A DNA stretch of 64,000 bases from Myroides odoratus (GCF_001549985.1 NZ_LROZ01000001.1:124001-188000), one strand, 5' to 3'. Counted from the first letter of the stretch, positions 32,606 to 42,360 are shown. The notes: generated from the sequence alone by a model not told the origin. A program made the numbers and translations.

Positions 32606-33947
32606 CGTTTATCAATTGTTTTAATTTCTCTTCTATTTCTAGGCTATCCCAAACCGTTTCTATCTGTTCAGTTTCCATAATTACATCCATAATAGCTGCT
32701 TGCTTATCGCCAATTGCCAACGCTTCTTGATAACTTCCTTGACTAAATGTTACGCGATCATATAAAGGCAACCATAAATCTGGGTATTTTTTTGCGAACT
32801 TACTTTCAATTTTCTTGCGCAACAGAAACAAAGGGTTTGCTGTTAGCTCACTCATTTCTCTAAAATTGCGATACGATAATTCTGCAATAGCATCAGCATT
32901 AACTTTACGAGAATATTGATATTGATCCAATGCCTCCAGCCAATTACCTGCCTGTTGTTGCAAACAATCTAATAAAACATCAACGTCCTCTAACCCTGCA
33001 TTAAGACCTTGCCCATAAAAAGGTACTACAGCATGTGCAGCATCTCCAATTAGGGCTACCTTATCTTTATACACCCAAGGAAAACAAGTGGTTGTGACAA
33101 GCGAATTTACTGGATTTTCAGTATACAATTCTACTAAATCTGGCATCAATTGCAAGGCATCGGGAAAATAAGTTTCAAAAAAGGCCGTCACTTGCTCTGG
33201 AGTTTTGATGCGCTCAAAAGATACTTCTCCTTGATAGGGCATAAACAACGTGCACGTAAATGAACCATCCATATTCGGCAAAGCAATTAACATAAAATCT
33301 TTTCTCGGCCAAATGTGGAAAGAGTGCTCATCCATAGCAAAAACACCCTCTGCTTTTGCAGGAATAACCAATTCTTTGTAAGCAATAGGCAAATACGATT
33401 GTTGGTATTCAAATCTGCTGCGTCTTTGTAAGCAACTTCTCACTTTAGAATATGCACCATCTGCTCCAAAAATGACATCATGTTGAATCTCTTTCCATTC
33501 TTGATATTCAGCTGCACTGGTATAAAGCACACCTCTTTTGGTATCCACACTCCAAATTGGCGTATTGAATACAAACTGAACCCCTACTTCTTCTGCCCAC
33601 TCTACTAATTTCTTATTTAGTCCTCCACGAGAAACAGCCCAAATGGCCTCACCGTGAATGCCATAGGGTTGGTGTTCTTCTCGATTAACGTGGTGAATTG
33701 CACGTTGATGCATTGGAATTCCAAACTGACGAACCTTCTCTTCAAGTCCAACGCGTTTCAACATCTTCCATCCACGCTCCGAAAGAGCTAAATTAATTGA
33801 ACGTCCTGAAAAATCTATGGTGCGAATATCATCTCCTTTTTCATATACAAACACTTGATGTCCTTCTTGTTTTAGCGCAATCGCCAACACAGTTCCTACC
33901 AAACCACTCCCTACAATTGCAATACTTTTCCCCATATCCCCTTTCAA
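32589..33947 (-). CDS. kmo: Kynurenine 3-monooxygenase
   Basis: 452 residues. The FAD fold begins SIAIVGSGLVGTVLAIALKQ (GxGxxG). A conserved ALSERGWKMLKRVGLE and the DG motif in VIFGADGAYSKVRS follow. The GD motif is VALIGDAAHAVVPFYGQGLNAG. The sequence matches KMO over generic FAD hydroxylases (for example YDRVTFSQGSYQEA near the end). It converts L-kynurenine to 3-hydroxykynurenine with NADPH and O2. It is clustered with an arginase-family enzyme and kynureninase on the same strand. Together they form the tryptophan-to-3-hydroxyanthranilate steps. C-terminal hydrophobic anchors of eukaryotic KMO are absent. Confidence 0.93.
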   Translation of the reverse strand: MKGDMGKSIAIVGSGLVGTVLAIALKQEGHQVFVYEKGDDIRTIDFSGRSINLALSERGWKMLKRVGLEEKVRQFGIPMHQRAIHHVNREEHQPYGIHGEAIWAVSRGGLNKKLVEWAEEVGVQFVFNTPIWSVDTKRGVLYTSAAEYQEWKEIQHDVIFGADGAYSKVRSCLQRRSRFEYQQSYLPIAYKELVIPAKAEGVFAMDEHSFHIWPRKDFMLIALPNMDGSFTCTLFMPYQGEVSFERIKTPEQVTAFFETYFPDALQLMPDLVELYTENPVNSLVTTTCFPWVYKDKVALIGDAAHAVVPFYGQGLNAGLEDVDVLLDCLQQQAGNWLEALDQYQYSRKVNADAIAELSYRNFREMSELTANPLFLLRKKIESKFAKKYPDLWLPLYDRVTFSQGSYQEALAIGDKQAAIMDVIMETEQIETVWDSLEIEEKLKQLINENRGF

Positions 33948-34043
33948 TATTTGAATCTTTAATATAATTACCTAATTAATATTTGAATAGTGTTTTTAGC
34001 TCTACGTATTATCGACTACTTTTAAACCACACTCTTAACAGTA

Positions 34044-34205
34044 ATGAAAAATTTAATTTGGATTATCGTTATTCTCCTGACAGGTTGTTGGTATATCTGC
34101 CGGTTTGTTTTTGATTTCGGTGGTTTGTACGTCTATAGTTTACTTACATTAGCCATTATTTTAACCTTAATCAACTTTTGTGTAAAAGAAAATCAAAAAA
34201 AATAA
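34044..34205 (+). CDS. Small hydrophobic protein, 53 residues
   Basis: ATG at 34044, TAA at 34203-34205. MKNLIWIIVILLTGCWYICR and LTLAIILTLINFCV form two hydrophobic segments with a short polar link, ending KENQKK. LTGC could be a lipobox, which would make it a tiny lipoprotein. A strong hairpin terminator begins right at the stop, supporting it as a real transcription unit. I do not recognise it. Confidence 0.5.
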   Translation: MKNLIWIIVILLTGCWYICRFVFDFGGLYVYSLLTLAIILTLINFCVKENQKK

Positions 34206-34233
34206 TCCCTTTAAAAGGGATTATTTTTTTATT
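34201..34233. terminator. Bidirectional terminator
   Basis: AATAATCCCTT and AAGGGATTATT form an 11-bp stem, then a T run. It lies between the small plus-strand gene and the end of the arginase-family gene. Confidence 0.88.
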
Positions 34234-35311
34234 TCTCAAATGTTAATTCCTTTCCTACTGCCAATCCTTGTGATTTTGCGAATGCTCCACACATATGGAA
34301 CAAAAGTCTTGCTCCAACGTTTCCATCCCAATCATCTTCTCCTGGCGCCACTTCTACTAAATCCATTCCAATAATTTCTTTATTGGTTTCTGAAAGTCTA
34401 GTGATTAAATACGTCGCTTGCTCAAAAGTTAATCCTCCTGGCACTGGCGTACCTGTATTCGGACAATACCAAGGCAACAATGCATCGATATCAAAACTAA
34501 TTACTACTTTTTGTGGTAGAGAAGCTATAATTTGATCACATTTCACTTTCCAGCTCATGCCTTCAAACTCATCTTTTTTCAAATCTGCATCGGTATGAAC
34601 CAAAACGCGTCCTGAAGCTTTGACTACATCTACTTCCTGTTCACAGAAATCGCGTATCCCCACTTGAACAATTTTTTCAACTTGAGGTAATTTCAGCGTA
34701 TTGAACATAATAGAAGCATGTGAATAAGTAAATCCTTCATAGGCATCTCTTAAATCCATATGTGCATCGAAATGTAAAATTCCGAAAGAATCATGCTGTC
34801 TAGCCACAGCCTTATAATACCCCAATGGTGTACTATGATCTCCTCCTAACAATACTACGCGTTTTCCTTTACTCATCCAATCAGCCACTTTTGCTTCTAC
34901 TTCTTTATGCAAAGTATCACACACTTGGTTAATGGTATTCAAACTTTCTTGTAAAGTTGGATGATCAGCTAAATCTTCCCCATTTTCCAAGGCTTCAATA
35001 ATAGGTTGAGCCAACGTTTTGTATTGGGCACTTTGTTCTTGCCAATGTGCTGGTGCTTCATCAAAATAGATTCCCAACTTCCACAATTCAGGGTAGTTTT
35101 GGTGTAACAAGTCTACTTGGTAAGAAGCTTCTAAAATTGCTTCTGGTCCTTCTGATGCACCTGCTCCATAACTTACTGTTACTTCCCAAGGCACAGGAAC
35201 TACAATTATTTCACTTTCTTCTGCTGTAAAAGGCAAACCATAGATTGTTGCATCTGCTAACCCTGGTTGAGACGGATCAAAAGTCTCTATTTTCTGTTGC
35301 TTTGTTGACAT
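34229..35311 (-). CDS. Agmatinase/arginase-family ureohydrolase
   Basis: 360 residues. Binuclear manganese motifs are all present: GGDHSTPLGYY, FDAHMDLRDAYEG and SFDIDALLPW with PNTGTPVPGG. It hydrolyses a guanidino or related C-N bond. Family members include agmatinase, arginase and formimidoylglutamase, and the sequence does not decide between them. Its fixed place between kmo and kynureninase in this locus raises the possibility that it serves tryptophan catabolism, such as hydrolysis of an N-formyl or related intermediate (speculative). It has its own -7 box. Confidence 0.85.
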   Translation of the reverse strand: MSTKQQKIETFDPSQPGLADATIYGLPFTAEESEIIVVPVPWEVTVSYGAGASEGPEAILEASYQVDLLHQNYPELWKLGIYFDEAPAHWQEQSAQYKTLAQPIIEALENGEDLADHPTLQESLNTINQVCDTLHKEVEAKVADWMSKGKRVVLLGGDHSTPLGYYKAVARQHDSFGILHFDAHMDLRDAYEGFTYSHASIMFNTLKLPQVEKIVQVGIRDFCEQEVDVVKASGRVLVHTDADLKKDEFEGMSWKVKCDQIIASLPQKVVISFDIDALLPWYCPNTGTPVPGGLTFEQATYLITRLSETNKEIIGMDLVEVAPGEDDWDGNVGARLLFHMCGAFAKSQGLAVGKELTFEK

Positions 35312-35335
35312 ATATTAAGCTGTTATTTTTCGCTG

Positions 35336-35343
35336 CAAATTTA
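35336..35343 (-). promoter_or_regulatory. -7 promoter element of the arginase-family gene
   Basis: The minus strand reads TAAATTTG, about 25 bp before the ATG. Confidence 0.55.
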
Positions 35344-35372
35344 AGAATTAAATCACAGTCATACTATCAAAA

Positions 35373-36653
35373 TTATTTCTGACTTAGAATCCCTGCTTTT
35401 AAGATTTGTCCAAACTGATACATATCTTCAAAACTAGTGTATAAAGGCACTGGAGCTAAACGAATCACATTGGGTTCTCTCCAATCTACGATTACACCAG
35501 CTTCCATTAAATAGGTAAACATTGCTCGTCCTTCTCCATGTAATAAGATAGATAGTTGACTCGCGCGTTCACTTTGTTCTGTTGGCGTGATAATCTCAAA
35601 ATTCCCTCCTACTTCAGCACCAATGGTATTGATGATAAATTCTAAATAAGCCGTAATTAAATTTCTTTTTTCAATTAATTTTGGCATACCAATTTCTGCG
35701 AACAGTTCTACTGATGCTAAATAAGGAGCCAAAGTCAAGATAGGCAAATTACTGATTTGCCATCCATGTGCACCTTCAATAGGATCATAATTTGGTTCCA
35801 TCAAAAAGCGTCTTTCTTTGTTGTGTCCCCACCATCCACCAAGGCGAACTAAATCTTTATTTGCATGGTGTTTTTCATGAATAAAACAACCAGAAGCATT
35901 TCCAGGCCCTGAATTCATGTATTTATAACTACACCAAGCGGCGAAATCGGCATCCCAATCGTGTAACTCTAAGTTGATATTTCCTGCAGCATGCGCCAAA
36001 TCCCATCCGACATAAGCACCTTGTTGATGTGCTTTCGCTGTGATGGCCTTCATATCTAATACTTGACCCGTATAGTAATTTAAACCCCCCATTAATACTA
36101 AAGCCAACTCGTCTCCTACTTCATCAATCTTAGCTAAGATATCTTCTAATCTAAAATTGTGTTCTCCAGGTCTGCGTTTTACCTCAACGATTACATCTTT
36201 AGGATCTAATCCATGCCATTTCACTTGCGTTTGAATTAAATATTGATCACTAGGAAATGCTTTTTCTTCACATAAAATCTTTACGCGTTTTCCTGAGGGT
36301 TTGTAAAACGTTGCCATCAGCAAGTGAAGGTTTACAGTTAATGTATTCATTACTGTTACTTCAGCAGGTTTTGCTCCTACAATTTTACTTAAAGGCTCAC
36401 TAAATCTTTCGTGGTAATCCCACCAAGGTTTAGCTGCATAAAAGTGACCTTCTACTGCTAACTCTGCCCAATCTGTCATCACTTCATTTACATATTCTAC
36501 CGCTCGTTTAGGCTGAAGACCTAGTGAATTCCCAGTAAAATAAATCACCTGTTTCCCATTCACTTTAGGAAAATTGAATTCATTTCTATAGTTTGATAAG
36601 GTATCTTTCGCATCAAGGCTTTGAGCAAAAGCTAACGTATTCTCAAATTTCAT
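35373..36653 (-). CDS. kynU: Kynureninase
   Basis: 426 residues, full length. A PLP enzyme that cleaves kynurenine or 3-hydroxykynurenine to anthranilate or 3-hydroxyanthranilate plus alanine. The motifs are NSLGLQPKRA near the start, WDLAHAAGNINLELHDWDAD (PLP Asp and substrate region), and the Schiff-base Lys in CSYKYMNSGPGNASG. Further motifs are GWWGHNKERRFLMEP and a C-terminal RLAPVPLYTSFED. It is upstream of the arginase-family gene (61 bp) and kmo. A TACATTTA element lies about 25 bp before the start. Confidence 0.95.
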   Translation of the reverse strand: MKFENTLAFAQSLDAKDTLSNYRNEFNFPKVNGKQVIYFTGNSLGLQPKRAVEYVNEVMTDWAELAVEGHFYAAKPWWDYHERFSEPLSKIVGAKPAEVTVMNTLTVNLHLLMATFYKPSGKRVKILCEEKAFPSDQYLIQTQVKWHGLDPKDVIVEVKRRPGEHNFRLEDILAKIDEVGDELALVLMGGLNYYTGQVLDMKAITAKAHQQGAYVGWDLAHAAGNINLELHDWDADFAAWCSYKYMNSGPGNASGCFIHEKHHANKDLVRLGGWWGHNKERRFLMEPNYDPIEGAHGWQISNLPILTLAPYLASVELFAEIGMPKLIEKRNLITAYLEFIINTIGAEVGGNFEIITPTEQSERASQLSILLHGEGRAMFTYLMEAGVIVDWREPNVIRLAPVPLYTSFEDMYQFGQILKAGILSQK

Positions 36654-36718
36654 GGTTTATAATTTTGGTTTTTGTAAATGTAGAATTTTTATCAATATTT
36701 CTACTATTTTCTACTTAT

Positions 36719-36753
36719 AAAAAATCCCTTGCTGGTATAGCAAGGGATTTTTT
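36719..36753. terminator. Terminator downstream of queA
   Basis: AAAAATCCCTTGC and GCAAGGGATTTTT pair around TGGTATA, with a T run on either side. Confidence 0.88.
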
Positions 36754-36778
36754 ATAGATATCTTAGTTTTTGTTGATT

Positions 36779-37828
36779 TTATAAAATCAACATTGCATCT
36801 CCGTAAGAATAGAATTTGTATCCTTCTTCTACTGCTTCTTTGTATGCCTTCATCATTAAATCATGTCCACAAAAAGCAGAAATCATCATTAATAAAGTAG
36901 ATTTTGGCATATGGAAGTTTGTAATCATACAATCTGCAATACTAAAATCATAAGGAGGGAAGATAAATTTATTTGTCCATCCTCTATATGGGTTTAGTGT
37001 TTGACTTGATGAAACAGAACTTTCTAAAGCTCTCATACACGTTGTCCCAACAGCACAAACTCTGTGTTTCAATTCTTTTGCTTCATTTACCACATCACAA
37101 GCTTCTTGAGACACAACGAACTCCTCAGAATCCATTTTGTGTTTAGACAAATCTTCTACTTCTACAGGATTGAAGGTTCCTAACCCGATATGCAGGGTGA
37201 TTTCAGCAAATTTAATTCCGTTAATTTCTAAACGTTTCATCAAGTGTTTAGAAAAGTGTAGTCCTGCTGTTGGAGCAGCTACTGCTCCTTCTTCTTTTGC
37301 ATAAATCGTTTGGTAACGTTCTGCATCTTCTGGAACTACTTCTCTGTTGATGTATTTTGGAATTGGTGTTTCTCCTAATTCTTGTAATTTAGCTCTGAAC
37401 TCCTCGTATGAACCATCGTATAAAAAGCGCAACGTTCTACCTCTAGATGTTGTATTATCGATCACTTCAGCAACTAGTGAATCGTCTTCTCCAAAGTACA
37501 ATTTATTTCCAATTCGAATCTTACGTGCTGGATCTACTAATACATCCCATAAACGTTGTTCTTCATTCAATTCACGCAATAAGAAAACTTCGATTCTAGC
37601 ACCAGTTTTTTCTTTATTCCCATAAAGACGTGCAGGAAATACTTTCGTATTGTTTAAAACCATTACATCACCTTCTCCAAAATAATCCACAACATCTTTG
37701 AATAATTTATGTTCGATAGTTCCCGTTTTGCGGTCAACAACCATTAAACGAGCCTCATCTCTATTCTCAGCTGGAAACTCTGCCAATAATTCCTCTGGCA
37801 AATCAAAATTAAAGTTTGATAACTTCAT
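36779..37828 (-). CDS. queA: S-adenosylmethionine:tRNA ribosyltransferase-isomerase
   Basis: 349 residues, full length. QueA adds the ribosyl part of SAM to preQ1 in tRNA on the route to queuosine. Signature motifs are [46 protein letters not shown] and the C-terminal [19 protein letters not shown] and [10 protein letters not shown]. It lies 110 bp downstream of aroA and has its own -7 box. Confidence 0.97.
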   Translation of the reverse strand: MKLSNFNFDLPEELLAEFPAENRDEARLMVVDRKTGTIEHKLFKDVVDYFGEGDVMVLNNTKVFPARLYGNKEKTGARIEVFLLRELNEEQRLWDVLVDPARKIRIGNKLYFGEDDSLVAEVIDNTTSRGRTLRFLYDGSYEEFRAKLQELGETPIPKYINREVVPEDAERYQTIYAKEEGAVAAPTAGLHFSKHLMKRLEINGIKFAEITLHIGLGTFNPVEVEDLSKHKMDSEEFVVSQEACDVVNEAKELKHRVCAVGTTCMRALESSVSSSQTLNPYRGWTNKFIFPPYDFSIADCMITNFHMPKSTLLMMISAFCGHDLMMKAYKEAVEEGYKFYSYGDAMLIL

Positions 37829-37881
37829 GAAAACAATTTTAATTAGTTCAATAAAAAGAAGTCAGTTCTTTTTAAGTTTTA

Positions 37882-37889
37882 CAAATATA
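37882..37889 (-). promoter_or_regulatory. -7 promoter element of queA
   Basis: The minus strand reads TATATTTG, about 53 bp before the ATG. Confidence 0.55.
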
Positions 37890-37938
37890 CGACCTTGAGA
37901 TAGGGGTTGTCAAGTTTTTAGCACTATTTTTTTCTATC

Positions 37939-39171
37939 TTACTTAGATTCAATAGCCTGGATACCAATTTTTCTCAAGTCATTCCAAAAGGTAGGATAAG
38001 ACTTACTTACGACTTCTGCTTCATTAATAAGAAGATCCATTTGTATCACAAGTGGCGCAAAGGCCATAGCCATACGATGATCTTGATAGGTATGTATAGC
38101 GGGTAATGTCGTTATTGTACTTCGGTGCTCTGTCAACGTCAAGCTATCAGCTGTGACAATCAAATGTCCTCCTAATTTAGCTAATTCGTTTTGCAAAGCC
38201 ACCAAACGATCGGTTTCTTTGATTTTCAATGTATGTAAACCTTGTATATGACAAGCGATTCCCAAACCAAAACAACTCACAACGACTGTCTGAGCTAAAT
38301 CAGGTGTATCATTAAAATCAGCTTCAAAAGAACTTTGAGCTTCCGCTATTTTCGTTAATCGAATATAATCCTCATTTTCAAAAATGGTTTCCACCCCCAA
38401 TTTAGCATATATCTCAGGCAGGATTGAATCTCCTTGTAAGCTAATCTTTTTGTATTTCCCCAAACGCAAGGTTGTTCCTAAAGGAGACAACGCAAGGAGG
38501 GAATAATAATACGAAGCGGAAGACCAATCTGCTTCTACAGTGAAATGAGTTTGTTGAATTTGATGCAGAGGAGCAACAACAATAGTTTGCCCTTCAAAAG
38601 AAGTTTTAACTCCCAACTCTTGGAGTATCTTCAAAGTCATCTCAATATAAGGTCTTGAAGTTATCTCTCCCAATAGCTGTAGGGTAATTCCTTTTTTTAA
38701 CCGCGTTCCAACAAGTAATAAGGCAGAAATATATTGACTACTAATGGTGGCGGGTATCTCAACAGTTCCACCTTCTGCTTGTATCCCATCAATACGCAAT
38801 GGCGGAAATCCTTCTTTGGCGGTATAGGTTATTTGAGCACCTAATGCACCTAATGCATCAACCAAAGGAGCGATAGGGCGATTGTGCATGCGCTCACTTC
38901 CTTCTAAAACCACCGTTTGATTTTGACATAAAGCAAAATAAGCGGTTAAAAAGCGCATGGCGGTTCCCGCATGGTGAACGTGAACCACATCCGTTTTAGT
39001 AGATAACCCTTCTTGCATAGCCACCACATCATCTGAATCAGCGATATTCTCAACAACCAATTGAGGAAATAATTTTTGCAACAGCAACAAGCGATTGCTT
39101 TCCGATTTACTTCCTGAAAGAACTATGGTTTGCCCCGATACTACGGATGATTTTTGTAGGTGAACCTGCAT
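37939..39171 (-). CDS. aroA: 3-phosphoshikimate 1-carboxyvinyltransferase (EPSP synthase)
   Basis: 410 residues. It joins phosphoenolpyruvate to shikimate-3-phosphate in aromatic amino-acid synthesis. Motifs are LSGSKSESNRLLLLQ (substrate Lys/Arg), HAGTAMRFLTAY, RPIAPLVDAL, SSQYISALLLVG and LKIKETDRLVAL, with a DHRMAMAFA near the end. Slightly shorter than the usual ~427. It lies 7 bp after the MazG-like gene, so they are co-transcribed. Confidence 0.95.
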   Translation of the reverse strand: MQVHLQKSSVVSGQTIVLSGSKSESNRLLLLQKLFPQLVVENIADSDDVVAMQEGLSTKTDVVHVHHAGTAMRFLTAYFALCQNQTVVLEGSERMHNRPIAPLVDALGALGAQITYTAKEGFPPLRIDGIQAEGGTVEIPATISSQYISALLLVGTRLKKGITLQLLGEITSRPYIEMTLKILQELGVKTSFEGQTIVVAPLHQIQQTHFTVEADWSSASYYYSLLALSPLGTTLRLGKYKKISLQGDSILPEIYAKLGVETIFENEDYIRLTKIAEAQSSFEADFNDTPDLAQTVVVSCFGLGIACHIQGLHTLKIKETDRLVALQNELAKLGGHLIVTADSLTLTEHRSTITTLPAIHTYQDHRMAMAFAPLVIQMDLLINEAEVVSKSYPTFWNDLRKIGIQAIESK

Positions 39172-39178
39172 GATCGTA

Positions 39179-39505
39179 CTATTTTAATTTTTCGTTGTTG
39201 TGATGGCGATCATGGTCTCTCTTTGTTTTAAGATCCATCTTCTTATCAAACGCTTCTTGCAAATTAACGCCTGTCTGATTCGCTAAACACATCACTACAA
39301 AAATCACATCGGCTAATTCTTCCCCTAGATCTTTATTTTTATCACTTTCTTTTTCAGATTGTTCGCCATAACGACGAGCAATAATTCGGGCTACTTCCCC
39401 TACTTCTTCGGTCAATTGAGCCATATTGGTCAATTCATTAAAATAGCGAACTCCGTGTTCTTTGATCCACGTATCAACAGCTAATTGTGCGTCTTGTATA
39501 TTCAT
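39179..39505 (-). CDS. MazG-like nucleotide pyrophosphohydrolase
   Basis: 108 residues, a single all-helical MazG domain. The motifs are MAQLTEEVGEVARIIARRYG (EExxE) and LGEELADVIFVVMCLANQ (ExxD), which bind Mg2+. It hydrolyses non-canonical or excess NTPs to NMP and PPi. The substrate is unknown. It is upstream of aroA by 7 bp. A tandem duplication lies between it and the preceding small membrane-protein gene. Confidence 0.9.
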   Translation of the reverse strand: MNIQDAQLAVDTWIKEHGVRYFNELTNMAQLTEEVGEVARIIARRYGEQSEKESDKNKDLGEELADVIFVVMCLANQTGVNLQEAFDKKMDLKTKRDHDRHHNNEKLK

Positions 39506-39510
39506 TTTTT

Positions 39511-39688
39511 TTGTTTTTTGTGAGGTTTGTTTTTTTGTGAGGGTATTACGATTTTTCTATGACTCATAGCCCTATACTTAATACCCCTTAACCTATTTTT
39601 TGTTTTTTTATAAGGGTTGTTTTTTGTGAGGGTAGTACGATTTTTCTATGACTCATAACCCTATATCCAATAACTCTTACCCTATGTA
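39511..39688. repeat. 89-bp tandem duplication
   Basis: The two copies start near 39511 and 39600. The best-kept stretch starts GTGAGGGTA at 39537 and again at 39626, through TACGATTTTTCTATGACTCA to CCCTATA, with few substitutions. T-rich spacers precede each copy. The second copy runs into the end of the 68-residue membrane gene, and its end carries TAACTCTTACCC words like those at 14392-14496. Confidence 0.75.
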
Positions 39689-39888
39689 TTCTTCTTTTTA
39701 AACAATTTATTTTTCACCCATTTTTCATATACAACCATAAGAATGATGAAAATTACATAGCGAATCGCTACATTCTGCAGGCATAAGGGGTCACCCTTTA
39801 ACGCACAAACAAAATCAGTGGCAATAAACCACGAAAATAAAATATAAATAACCGTAAATAGGCTAAATTTAATCAGTGTTGTTTTCAT
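39682..39888 (-). CDS. Small membrane protein, 68 residues
   Basis: Two hydrophobic segments are seen (about 7-27 and 42-57). The C-terminus is strongly basic (KWVKNKLFKKKNT). The start ATG shares one base with the dtd stop (TAATG), so it is coupled to dtd. I do not recognise the family. Confidence 0.6.
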   Translation of the reverse strand: MKTTLIKFSLFTVIYILFSWFIATDFVCALKGDPLCLQNVAIRYVIFIILMVVYEKWVKNKLFKKKNT

Positions 39889-40340
39889 TATTCTTTATTT
39901 TGAGAATCGATACAAATAGTTACAGGTCCATCGTTGAGCAAAGCTACTTTCATATCTGCACCAAATCTACCCGTTTGAACTTTTTTATTTAAATCTCGAG
40001 ATACTTGAGCTACAAAATCTTCATACATGGGAATGGCAAAATCTGGTTTTGCTGCTTTAATATAAGAAGGTCGATTTCCTTTTTTTGTCGAAGCATGTAA
40101 GGTAAACTGGCTTACTATAAGCACCTCTCCCCCTACATCAAGAACAGATTTATTCATCACCCCTTGTTCATCTTCAAAAATGCGCAAGTTCACCAATTTG
40201 CCCGAAAGCCATTCAATATCTTGTTTTGTATCTACCTCTTCTATTCCTACTAACACCAGTAAACCCGTGCCAATACTACCAATGATTGTTCCTTCTACCG
40301 TAACAGAAGCTTCTGTTACTCGTTGTATTACTATTCTCAA
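39888..40340 (-). CDS. dtd: D-aminoacyl-tRNA deacylase
   Basis: 150 residues, full length. It removes D-amino acids wrongly attached to tRNA. Family motifs are MRIVIQRVTEASVTVEG at the start, LVLVGIEEVDT, LIVSQFTLHASTKKGNRPSY (the SQFTL catalytic motif) and VQTGRFGADMKVALLNDGPV (the GPVT-like carbonyl motif region). It lies 4 bp after the DUF3857 gene and overlaps the next small gene by one base. Confidence 0.96.
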   Translation of the reverse strand: MRIVIQRVTEASVTVEGTIIGSIGTGLLVLVGIEEVDTKQDIEWLSGKLVNLRIFEDEQGVMNKSVLDVGGEVLIVSQFTLHASTKKGNRPSYIKAAKPDFAIPMYEDFVAQVSRDLNKKVQTGRFGADMKVALLNDGPVTICIDSQNKE

Positions 40341-40344
40341 TGTA

Positions 40345-42330
40345 TTATTTTTTTACTCCTTCGTTTATTTTTTCCAACACAATCAATTGATTCATTTTAC
40401 TATTCATTTCTAAATAGAAGGTGCACAATTCATTGTAATATTCTTTTGGCACAACTGTATTTGTCACACGTAAAGTATAGGCAATTTGCAATTGATTCGC
40501 CCCCAGTTCCTTTACTTCATACGTCATGTTCATGCCTAATGTTTTATTTGTCAATATGCCACTGCTTGCTAGCTGTTTCACTTGATATCCTGCAGGAAGT
40601 TGAATCGTAACTTTATACATGTCCATAAAAGGATACATCAAGTAAACATCCGATTGCCTGGTTTCGCTAACAAATGGATTTTCCTTATCTCGATACAAGA
40701 TTAAAGGATTAAACTTCATCGTTTTCCCATCTTCCTCAAGCGTTGCAAAGTTAAACTTTCGCACTTGAAATGCTAGGTTAACCTCTCCTTGTTTTGGGGT
40801 TATTTCTCCATTACTTAAGAACAGCTGCGGACTACGAGCCTCAATATCACCACGACTTCTATTGAGAGGGCTCTCACCATATCTCGTTTGAAAAGCCAAA
40901 GCCTCATAACGCGTTAAGGTACTATTCAACTGCCCAGACACATGGCCTGATTCATCCAATTGCAAGGAGAATTCTTCTTGCTTGAATGAAAGTTGTTTCG
41001 GTGTTAGCTCTATTTTAGTCACTGCAAATTCATCAGTAATCATCCACCCACTTCCATTTAAATCTTCAAATGGTAGCACGTTCAATTCAGCATTTGGCAT
41101 TACTCCATCTACCACATACAATTGATTCTCTAGTTTAAATCCTACAATAACATGGTTTATAAAACGAGAAAATAACAAGGGAGCCTTGCCATTTGATTGT
41201 GTACTTAAAACAATCGGTTCTGCATAAATACCCACGGCACGTAAAGCGCCAATTAACGCCAAATTAATATCTGCTCCATTGCCCACCCCTTGCTTTATGG
41301 CTTTCTTTACTCCTTTTTCTGCCCAATACCCATACTGTTGATTCCACTTGATTTTACTTTGAACAAATGCAATCATTTGCGCTGCTTTTTCTTGTTCACT
41401 TCCTTCTACAACAGGAAAATCTTTTAGCAATTTCGTCCAATACGAATCCAAACGCAGCTCACTGCCAAAATTTCTTCCTTTGTAAATCTCTTTAGCAACA
41501 GCAGCGGGTTCATGAGGAATTACGACTGAGGAACTCATGGGATATTGAAATTGAATCAAATCAAAGCGAATACTACTGATCTTATTTTGGCTACTTTCCA
41601 TGAAAGGTTCATATTCAAAAGCAGGAATATTCACTGCACTGTATTGCAGAATCGCTTCTTTGAATCGATAGGAAGTTCCCCACTTTGATGAAGATAAATT
41701 ACGCGCATCTTGGGTAACCTCTTTTTTTTCATTTAGAGATAAATCCCCTGTAGTTGTAATAAGATATGTCAAGTTATCCGGAATCTTAACGGTATAACTA
41801 CTCTTTAGTTTGGGAATATCTTCTTGAAAATACCACACGGGTATAGTGTCAATATTATCGATTACTTTGGTATAGGTATATTCAATACGATCACCTACTT
41901 GAATATCATTTACTTTAATTTCCTTAAGGTAGAAATCTTCTTCAACCTTTGTATTTTTTGCCTTGTCAATAACTACTACTTCTTCTTTACCATTGACGGT
42001 GCGATAAATTTTATAGGACTCAATAACGACTTCTTCTTTCGCAAATCGACCAAAATAAAAAGGGATTTGTAAACTAGCGTGGCTGATTCCATCTTTTGTT
42101 TGGATTAAAACACTGCGTTTTACCGTCTGTTTAAGTTTGAAGCCACTTTCTTCGTGAAATTCATACTCTACTACGCCTTCTTCATTCAATACAACAGCAT
42201 CAGCCTGAGTTTTAAATATAGCATCAGGTGATTGTATGATATTGATTTCGCTCAACAATTGATTCGAGGTTTGTTGTGCCAACACAGTACAACTTAAAAT
42301 TCCAAAGGCAAATAGTACAACCTTATTCAT
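40345..42330 (-). CDS. DUF3857 protein with inactive transglutaminase-like domain
   Basis: 661 residues. A signal peptide (NKVVLFAFGILSCTVLA) is followed by a DUF3857 beta-sandwich (about 55-225: VKRSVLIQTKDGISHASLQI, QVGDRIEYTYTKVID, VWYFQEDIPKLKSSYTVKIP). A transglutaminase-like middle comes next (about 290-400) and a C-terminal DUF2569-like or DUF3858 part. Where active members have GDCK/GNC, this one has GVGNGADINLALIGALRA, so the catalytic Cys is missing. The likely role is structural, in the periplasm or at the surface. It precedes dtd by 4 bp. Confidence 0.82.
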   Translation of the reverse strand: MNKVVLFAFGILSCTVLAQQTSNQLLSEINIIQSPDAIFKTQADAVVLNEEGVVEYEFHEESGFKLKQTVKRSVLIQTKDGISHASLQIPFYFGRFAKEEVVIESYKIYRTVNGKEEVVVIDKAKNTKVEEDFYLKEIKVNDIQVGDRIEYTYTKVIDNIDTIPVWYFQEDIPKLKSSYTVKIPDNLTYLITTTGDLSLNEKKEVTQDARNLSSSKWGTSYRFKEAILQYSAVNIPAFEYEPFMESSQNKISSIRFDLIQFQYPMSSSVVIPHEPAAVAKEIYKGRNFGSELRLDSYWTKLLKDFPVVEGSEQEKAAQMIAFVQSKIKWNQQYGYWAEKGVKKAIKQGVGNGADINLALIGALRAVGIYAEPIVLSTQSNGKAPLLFSRFINHVIVGFKLENQLYVVDGVMPNAELNVLPFEDLNGSGWMITDEFAVTKIELTPKQLSFKQEEFSLQLDESGHVSGQLNSTLTRYEALAFQTRYGESPLNRSRGDIEARSPQLFLSNGEITPKQGEVNLAFQVRKFNFATLEEDGKTMKFNPLILYRDKENPFVSETRQSDVYLMYPFMDMYKVTIQLPAGYQVKQLASSGILTNKTLGMNMTYEVKELGANQLQIAYTLRVTNTVVPKEYYNELCTFYLEMNSKMNQLIVLEKINEGVKK

Positions 42331-42360
42331 CTCTTATACCACTTTTATATTATCTATGTT

